Assembly (NCBI GenBank): GCA_025964325.1 | Contig: JAOPZA010000072.1 | Coordinates: forward strand, 25,127-89,126 | DNA length: 64,000 nt | Direction: 5' to 3' | Source of the DNA: Conexibacter sp. | GTDB lineage: Bacteria > Actinomycetota > Thermoleophilia > Solirubrobacterales > Solirubrobacteraceae | Position numbers and translations under genes: made by a program | Part shown: positions 57,973-64,000 of the stretch, in pieces | Position numbering within the stretch: the stretch's first letter is position 1 | How the letters are laid out: each line of letters starts with the position of its first letter | The notes under the pieces: model-generated | Databases searched by the model: none | What the model saw: only the letters and a program-made list of their open reading frames with translations | What the model was told of the DNA's origin: nothing

Positions 57973-58155
57973 TCGGCGCTGTCTCGCCGTCGCCGGTCGG
58001 TCGTCCCGTGACCCGCGAGCGGCGCCATCGTTCGCTCGGAGGACGGCTGCCAGCGCGGACGGATGACCCGACGGCAGATGTCGCGAAGGCCCGTTTGCGA
58101 GACGACGAACCGTGGGAACGCTCGCCCCAACCAGCGCCACCACGAGGAGGAGACC

Positions 58156-58317
58156 ATGGCGAATCCCGCGCAGTCGAAGGCCGACGACCACGACGACGAG
58201 ACCGTCCGCGAGGAGGTCGAGCGCGTCGAGACCGACGAGAGAGCGACCGGGTACGGCGGCGTCATCCCGGAGGAGCCGACGGAGTATCCCGAGCCCGACG
58301 TGAAGGAAGAGGACTGA
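58156..58317 (+). CDS. small acidic hypothetical protein (53 aa)
   Basis: GGAGGAG upstream of [56 protein letters not shown]. Confidence 0.6.
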   Translation: MANPAQSKADDHDDETVREEVERVETDERATGYGGVIPEEPTEYPEPDVKEED

Positions 58318-58329
58318 GGTCCCCGCGCG

Positions 58330-58605
58330 TCAGAGGACGTCGAGCGGGACGGGACCGCTCGGCGGCGGAAACAGCCGGTCGAGCGCGGCGAGCACCGGCG
58401 ATCGGCGATCGCCTCGCCGACGAGCGTCTCGGCGGCGCCGTCGGCGGACATCTCGGCGGTGTCGACGAGCGTCATGCCGAGGTCGAGGCCGGCCCGCAGC
58501 GTCGCGATCTCCGCGGCCCGCCGTGGCCGGCTCCTCGGCGTAGCCCCAGGTGCCTTGGCCGAGCACCGGGATGGTGAATCTCGCCCGCGGCCCATGGGCA
58601 TGCTC
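58330..58605 (-). pseudogene. aldo/keto reductase remnant (frameshift plus internal deletion)
   Basis: Minus strand [18 protein letters not shown], frameshift, then [43 protein letters not shown], then the C-terminal-type tail [20 protein letters not shown] in the first frame. Confidence 0.7.
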
Positions 58606-59286
58606 ATAGCCGTGGTCGCCAAGCGTGATCTGCCGGAAGGGGCGCCCCTGGGGCAGCCGGCGTCCGCCCGGATGCAAGTCCTCCTCGTGTCGGCGCTCGG
58701 CGCCGTCATCGCCGTCGGGACCTCGCTGCTCAGCTCGCCGACGTTCGGGATCCTGCTCGGGTGGGACGTCGCCGCAGTCCTCTACGTCGCGCGCGTGTGG
58801 TGGACGCTCTGGCCGATGGACGCGGAGCGCACCGCCCGCTCGGCCGTTCGAGTGGATCCGACTCGCGCGATGGCGGATCTGCTGTTGCTGACCGCGTCGG
58901 TCGCGAGCCTGCTCGCGGTCCTCCTCGTGCTCGTCAGCGCCGCACACACCACCGGCAGCTCACAAGACCTCCGCATCACGCTGGGGCTCGCCTCGGTGGT
59001 GGCGTCATGGGGCGTCGTCCACACCGTCTACGCGCTGCGCTACGCCGCCATCTACTACACCGGTCCTGACGGCGGCGTCGACTTCAACGAGGACACGCCA
59101 CCCGACTACGCCGACTTCGCCTACCTGTCGCTCACGATCGGCATGACGTTCCAGGTCTCCGACACCGACCTGCAGAGCAAGGACATCCGCCGCACGGCCG
59201 TACGTCACGCCCTCCTGTCCTACGTCTTCGGCACCGGCGTGGTCGCCACCACCGTCAACCTCGTCGCAAGCCTGACGACGAAGTGA
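58594..59286 (+). CDS. DUF1345-family membrane protein
   Basis: [52 protein letters not shown]. Confidence 0.82.
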   Translation: MGMLIAVVAKRDLPEGAPLGQPASARMQVLLVSALGAVIAVGTSLLSSPTFGILLGWDVAAVLYVARVWWTLWPMDAERTARSAVRVDPTRAMADLLLLTASVASLLAVLLVLVSAAHTTGSSQDLRITLGLASVVASWGVVHTVYALRYAAIYYTGPDGGVDFNEDTPPDYADFAYLSLTIGMTFQVSDTDLQSKDIRRTAVRHALLSYVFGTGVVATTVNLVASLTTK

Positions 59287-59354
59287 CGTCGGCCGGCCCG
59301 CCCGGGCAGTCGCCGGCGCGGCCCATCCGGGGAAGGGCCGCGCCGGGGCAGGGG

Positions 59355-62300
59355 TCAGCCGGTGACGCCGCCAGGTCTCACGGCCCCCCGCTCGACCTGG
59401 ACCGTGCGCTTGGCGGCGCCGGTGGTGGCGTCGGGCGAACGTACGGTCGCGATGTTGGTCTTGCTGCCGTTCGTGCCGGGGAGGGCGCGGACGGTCAGGC
59501 GGTAGCTCCTGCTCGTGCCGCCGGCCAGCGAGCGCAGGCTCCAGCAGTACGCGCCTCGTGTCAGTCTGGCCCCTGCTGTGCCGCTGACGCGAACGAGCCC
59601 GGACGGCAGCGTGTCGCAGACCTTCACGCTGCGAACCCCGATCTCCGACGGGTTCGTGACCTTGATCGTGTAGGAGACCGTGCGGCCGGCCCGGATGCTC
59701 CTCGCGCCGGCGAGCTTGGTGATCTTCAGCGTCGGCTTGACGGCCGTCCGAGAGACCCCCGCGATGTTGCTTCTCGGGTTCGCGTCGAACACCGGCGAGG
59801 TCGCGCTGACGGCGTTGCGCAGCCTCCCCGCGGTCCTCGGGTAGGCGACGACCGTGATCGTGACCTTCGCGTGCGGCGCGATCGTGCCCAGCGAGCATCT
59901 CAGCGGCGATCCCTTGGCGCAGGTTCCCGCGGTCGTCTTGACCGAGACGATCGTCGACGGGAGCCCGAACGTGTCGGTGACGCTCACCGCCGGCGCAGCG
60001 TCCGGGCCGTTGTTCCTCACCACGATCGTGTAGGCGAGCCGCACGCCGACCGTCACGACCTTGGTCCTCGTCGTCTTCGTGATCACGAGATCGGCGGCCG
60101 GTCGGGGTGTCGGGAGCGGTGCCGCAGGCGTGAGCGGAGTCGGCGTCGGGGGCGTGCTCGGCGTCGCAGGCGGCGTCGGCGTCACCCTCGAGGTCGCTCT
60201 GTTGTTGCCGGGCGTGGGGTCGTGCTGGTCGCCGGTGACCGTCGCCGCGTTCGCGATCGCCCCGGTCGCGTCGGCGGCGACCCGTGCCGCGACGAGCACC
60301 TGCGCCGCGCCGCCGTCGGCGAGCGTGCCGATCCTGCACGACACTCTGCCGCCGGCGACCGAGCAGCTGCCCTGGCTCGGCGTCGCGCTCTGCAACGTCA
60401 GGCCGCTCGCGCCAGGGTCGGAGACCGTGACGCCCGTCGCATCGCTGGGACCGTTGTTGCTGATCACCAACGTGTACAGCACCTGCCCGCCCGCCACCGG
60501 CGCGCTGGTCGACGGCGTCTTAATCAAGGCGAGGTCCGCCTCACCTCTGACCGGCACGTGCGAGGTCGACGTGTTATCGCCCGGGTCGGGATCCGGCGTG
60601 TCGCTTCTGACCGTTGCGGTGTTGTCGATCGCATGGTCCATCGAGCTTGCGACTCTGGCGGTCACGGTGAAGCTCTTCGTCGCACCGGCCGCGAGTCCCG
60701 CGAGCCGGCAGGTCACGTCACCGCCGCTGTTGAGACAGCCGTTGCTCGCCGAGACGAACGTCAGGCCGGCCGGCAGCGGATCGGAGACGACCACGTTGAC
60801 GGCGGGCGAGGGACCGTGGTTTCTGACCACCAGTGTGTAGGTCTCGTTCGTCCCCGGCGCGATCGTCCCCGGCGAGGCCGACTTCGCGAGCTCGAGGTCC
60901 GACAACGGCATCAACGGCACCGACACGGTCGAAGTTCCTCTCACCGGCGTCGGGGTCGGGTTCGACGGCGTCGCGGGCGGCGTGCCGGTGGCGGTGCCGG
61001 TGTTTCTGATCGAGCCGGCGTTCACGTCCGCGGCGGTCGTCGTGTATCTCGCCGTGCACGTCTCGCTTGCGGCGGGCGCGAGTCTGCTCTGCGGGCAGGA
61101 GATCGCCGACAGGCCGGGCATCGGGTCGCTCACCACCACCGGGTTCAACGTCACGTTGCCGGTGTTTCTGACCGCATAGCCGTAGGTCACCACGGTCCCC
61201 GGAGCCGGGAAGCTTCTGACGTCGGCCGACTTGACGACCGCGACGCTCGGAGCCGCCGGTACGGCGACCGTCGCGGCGCTCGGCGGCGAGGTCACCGCGG
61301 GACCGAGCGGCGGCGTGCCCGTCGCGGTCGCCGAGTTGGCGATGACGCCGGCGTCGACGTCAGCCTGCGTCGCGACGTAGGCCGGCGCCGTGCACGTCGT
61401 CGAAGCCCCGACCGCGAGCGTCGTAACCGGGCAGCTGACCGGCCCGAGCGCCCCGCTCGACGGCGCCACGAACGCGTCGGCGACCGAGACGCCACTGAGC
61501 GCGACGTTACCGGTGTTCGTCACCAAGAAGCTGTAGCTCACGGCATCGCCGGCGGCGTTGATCGTGCTCGGCGTCGCGGTCTTCGCGACCGTCAGCGCCG
61601 GAGTCGACGGGACGGCCGGCAGCATGAGGCCGAAGGCGTCGTTGGTGGTGCCGGCCCCCGCATAGCCGAAGTTCAGCGTGACGCTCGTCGTCGCTGTGGT
61701 CAGCAGTTGCAGGTCGTAGGCACCGCAGCCAAAGCCGGCCGACGCGCTCGCGCTGCAGCTGTCGGTGTTCCCTGAGGGCTGGCCCTGGTAGCCGGCGGGG
61801 TTGGCGATCCCGACGACCGTCCCGCCCGACTGGATGCTCATGCCGGCCGACTGCGAGCCGGTCGAATCGAGGGAGAACGTGCCACCGCCCGCAACGCTGA
61901 TCGGACTGTCGTGGTAGCCGGAGACGGCGCCGCCGCCCGCGTTCGCGCCCATGTCCCCGACCAGCATCGACGGCGCGATGACGGGCTGCGAGAACGTGAA
62001 GTTGATGCTGCCACACGGCGCCGCGCTGCAACCGGCGATCGCCGGCTTCAACGCCTCCGTCGTCGTCGACGGGAGGAACGCCGGTCTGGGCCCCGTCGCG
62101 ACGATCGATCCCGACGGCCCGCTCCAGTTCAGCGTCCCGCTCGATGGCGGGCTGAGCGTCGCGGTGACCGTGATCCCCGACGGCGCCACGCCCGTCGCGA
62201 CCGTCGGGCTCACGATCGTCCAGGTCGACGGATACTCACTCCCCGACGGCAGGGCCGACGCGATGCCGGGCGTCAGGCAGGTCAGCGACGCCAGAGCGAT

Positions 62301-62402
62301 CGTTAACGCAACTGTCGCGCGCGTTCGACGTGGCGAACGCCCCCGGCTCAAGCGAGCACGCATCCGGCGCGCTCGCGTCGAGCGCCTCCCTGCTACCGCC
62401 AT
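59355..62402 (-). CDS. secreted protein with about six DUF11-type repeats
   Basis: Signal peptide; repeats beginning ALTVAKTATPSTI, SVAVVKSADVRSF, DLELAKSASPGTI, DLALIKTPSTSAP, DLVITKTTRTKVV, TLKITKLAGARSI, each followed by a V.N.G/P motif. Confidence 0.88.
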   Translation of the reverse strand: MAVAGRRSTRARRMRARLSRGRSPRRTRATVALTIALASLTCLTPGIASALPSGSEYPSTWTIVSPTVATGVAPSGITVTATLSPPSSGTLNWSGPSGSIVATGPRPAFLPSTTTEALKPAIAGCSAAPCGSINFTFSQPVIAPSMLVGDMGANAGGGAVSGYHDSPISVAGGGTFSLDSTGSQSAGMSIQSGGTVVGIANPAGYQGQPSGNTDSCSASASAGFGCGAYDLQLLTTATTSVTLNFGYAGAGTTNDAFGLMLPAVPSTPALTVAKTATPSTINAAGDAVSYSFLVTNTGNVALSGVSVADAFVAPSSGALGPVSCPVTTLAVGASTTCTAPAYVATQADVDAGVIANSATATGTPPLGPAVTSPPSAATVAVPAAPSVAVVKSADVRSFPAPGTVVTYGYAVRNTGNVTLNPVVVSDPMPGLSAISCPQSRLAPAASETCTARYTTTAADVNAGSIRNTGTATGTPPATPSNPTPTPVRGTSTVSVPLMPLSDLELAKSASPGTIAPGTNETYTLVVRNHGPSPAVNVVVSDPLPAGLTFVSASNGCLNSGGDVTCRLAGLAAGATKSFTVTARVASSMDHAIDNTATVRSDTPDPDPGDNTSTSHVPVRGEADLALIKTPSTSAPVAGGQVLYTLVISNNGPSDATGVTVSDPGASGLTLQSATPSQGSCSVAGGRVSCRIGTLADGGAAQVLVAARVAADATGAIANAATVTGDQHDPTPGNNRATSRVTPTPPATPSTPPTPTPLTPAAPLPTPRPAADLVITKTTRTKVVTVGVRLAYTIVVRNNGPDAAPAVSVTDTFGLPSTIVSVKTTAGTCAKGSPLRCSLGTIAPHAKVTITVVAYPRTAGRLRNAVSATSPVFDANPRSNIAGVSRTAVKPTLKITKLAGARSIRAGRTVSYTIKVTNPSEIGVRSVKVCDTLPSGLVRVSGTAGARLTRGAYCWSLRSLAGGTSRSYRLTVRALPGTNGSKTNIATVRSPDATTGAAKRTVQVERGAVRPGGVTG

Positions 62403-62733
62403 GGATCCTCCCGATGAAGCGTTGAGTAGACATCGGACAACACCCCTGCCGCCCGATGATTGCGGAGAAGATAAAGAGACTAACTAGGCACGTCAAGCGA
62501 GGCGATGCGTTTGCGCAGCTTCGCAATTCCGGCACATCGGGCCGAGGGAAGCGACATCAATCACTCCCCTTTCCGGCTGTAGCTTTCGGCAGAACTCCCC
62601 TCCAAAACGGGACGATCTGTTACGACGAGCGCGGCTCGGTCCGGACCATCTCCCCGCGAGGGCACGCACAGCGGTATGGCGAGCCGCTCGATCCGGCAAT
62701 CGCGTCCGACGATCACAGGGTCGCGCCGACTTG

Positions 62734-62761
62734 TTGACGGAGGCAACTCCGTCCATACAGT
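62734..62761 (+). promoter_or_regulatory. promoter-like element overlapping perfect 7-bp inverted repeat with GCAA loop
   Basis: TTGACG (62734-62739), TACAGT (62756-62761); GACGGAG-GCAA-CTCCGTC at 62736-62753. Confidence 0.45.
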
Positions 62762-62844
62762 CATGGCGACCCGTACTTCTCCCCAGGAGTTGATCATCGT
62801 GATCGAACCCTCCCAGCTGATGCCCCGCGCGCGCGGGCGTAGCT

Positions 62845-63060
62845 CCCCAGGGCCGCACCGCGGCGTATCTCGCCGAGCTGATCGGCACCTTCGGGCTCGT
62901 GCTGTTCATCGTCCTCGTGCTGACGATCTCGGCGATGTGCCGGACTCCTTTCGGACTCCGGGTTGTGGTGGTCGGCGCGGCCGCTGCGACCGCGCCATCT
63001 CACCGGAAGCTACGTTCGGCTCCTCGCGCCGCCGGGAACCTCGAAGACACCTGGGCGCAG
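62845..63060 (+). pseudogene. aquaporin/MIP-family relic
   Basis: GRTAAYLAELIGTFGLVLFIVLVLTIS in one frame, then frameshifted ISPEATFGSSRRREPRR, corresponding to the NPA-containing segment of MIP channels. Confidence 0.55.
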
Positions 63061-63103
63061 TCCGCGCGCCCGAGGAGCGGGTGACCGCGTCGGGAGGACG
63101 ACC

Positions 63104-63955
63104 GTGAGACGAGCCCACGTGACGGCCCTGCTGGCGTTGCTGGCGGCGGGTGCGCTGCCGGCGGCCGCTTCGCCGATCACACGCGCGCCGGCACCCGCGT
63201 CGCTGCGCCTGCCCGACCTCGAGCAGGAGAAGCCCACGCAGCTCCAGATCACGCGCGTCGGCGGGCCGGGGCGGCACGGCTACCGGCTCGGCTTCCGCTC
63301 CGCCGTGCGCAACATCGGCCGCGGTCCGCTGATCATCGAGGGACGCCGGCCGGATGCCGGCACGCCCGAGATGACCGCGGACCAGCTGATCGACCGCGCC
63401 GGGGCGCCCCGGGAGACGGTCGCGGACGTCGGCCGGCTGCGCTTCGTCGTCTCGCCCGACCACCGCCATTGGCACCTGCTCGGGTTCGAGCGCTACGAGC
63501 TGCGGCCGGCGGGCCGCCGCGCCGCGAGCGTGCGCGACCGCAAGACCGGCTTCTGCCTCGGCGACCGCTACGCGATGGTCGAGCACGTCCCGCCGGCCGC
63601 GCCGCCGGTGTCCGTCTACACCGGCGCCTGCGGGCTCGGCGAGCCGGGGCTGCTGGGCGTGGAAGAGGGCATCTCGGTCGGGTACGGCGACGACTACGCC
63701 GCCAACCTGGAGGGCCAGTACCTTCCCCTGACGGGCCTCGGATCGGGTCGCTACGTGCTCGTGCATCGCGTCAACGCCGATCGCCGCGTGCGCGAGCTCG
63801 ACCGCGGCAACGACGCAGCCTCGCTGCTGCTGGCGCTGCGTTGGCGGCACGGGACGCCGGAGGTCCGCGTCCTGCGCAGCTGTCCCGGCAGCGACCGCTG
63901 CGATCGCCCGTCGCGCGCCGGAGGCCGGACGCGATCCATACCCACGATCGGCTGA
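63104..63955 (+). CDS. secreted lysyl oxidase-like protein
   Basis: Signal peptide; SPDHRHWHLLGFERYEL copper-site-like motif, RKTGFCLGDRYAM. Confidence 0.75.
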   Translation: MRRAHVTALLALLAAGALPAAASPITRAPAPASLRLPDLEQEKPTQLQITRVGGPGRHGYRLGFRSAVRNIGRGPLIIEGRRPDAGTPEMTADQLIDRAGAPRETVADVGRLRFVVSPDHRHWHLLGFERYELRPAGRRAASVRDRKTGFCLGDRYAMVEHVPPAAPPVSVYTGACGLGEPGLLGVEEGISVGYGDDYAANLEGQYLPLTGLGSGRYVLVHRVNADRRVRELDRGNDAASLLLALRWRHGTPEVRVLRSCPGSDRCDRPSRAGGRTRSIPTIG

Positions 63956-64000
63956 TCGCGGTCGGCTGTTGCAGCTCCGAGGCGAGCGGCGACACTCTGC

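Noticed and set aside
59283-61775. 830-aa plus-strand ORF
   Set aside because: Antisense to the DUF11-repeat protein, low-complexity Arg-rich.
1-64000. tRNA, rRNA, CRISPR, prophage or transposon
   Set aside because: No characteristic conserved blocks, repeat-spacer arrays, integrases, transposases or terminal repeats recognised by eye. A tRNAscan/Infernal run would be needed to exclude small RNAs.

Overview
This 64 kb window is very GC-rich actinobacterial chromosome. Gene content suggests the Thermoleophilia/Solirubrobacterales, but that placement is inference. I call about 48 protein-coding genes or remnants. I saw no rRNA, tRNA, CRISPR array, integrase or transposase. The left half is mixed metabolic and housekeeping content: twin-cupredoxin protein, SDR, truncated haemoglobin, giant PKD secreted protein, phosphoribosyltransferase-erythromycin esterase fusion plus hydrolase, PfkB kinase, convergent LigC-type ligase and LigD-type polymerase, BTAD/ATPase/TPR regulator, FAD oxidase, S53 peptidase, collagen-like/C1q-like protein, aminotransferase-epimerase, PilZ glycosyltransferase, GH15. 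Two loci look like candidate undescribed systems. (1) 37.8-39.8 kb: a tightly overlapping three-gene operon encoding a MauE/redoxin fusion, a small helical protein and an 18-Cys Tat-signal protein. (2) 43.4-58.0 kb: a catabolic island with a ribose-type ABC transporter, a bacterial Tm-1 pair (UPF0261 + PEP-hydrolase-like TIM barrel), a GMC oxidoreductase with a gluconate-DH subunit-3-like partner, an epimerase, an OYE-type enzyme, a DUF2568-CoxG fusion and a GntR-like regulator. Its two divergent promoters share an operator-like element (TTCTGGTACA). Smaller findings include an aldo/keto reductase remnant, an aquaporin relic behind a palindromic promoter, a stop-codon palindrome between convergent ligase/polymerase genes, and several leaderless-type promoters. 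All family calls come from reading the translations. No database search was run.
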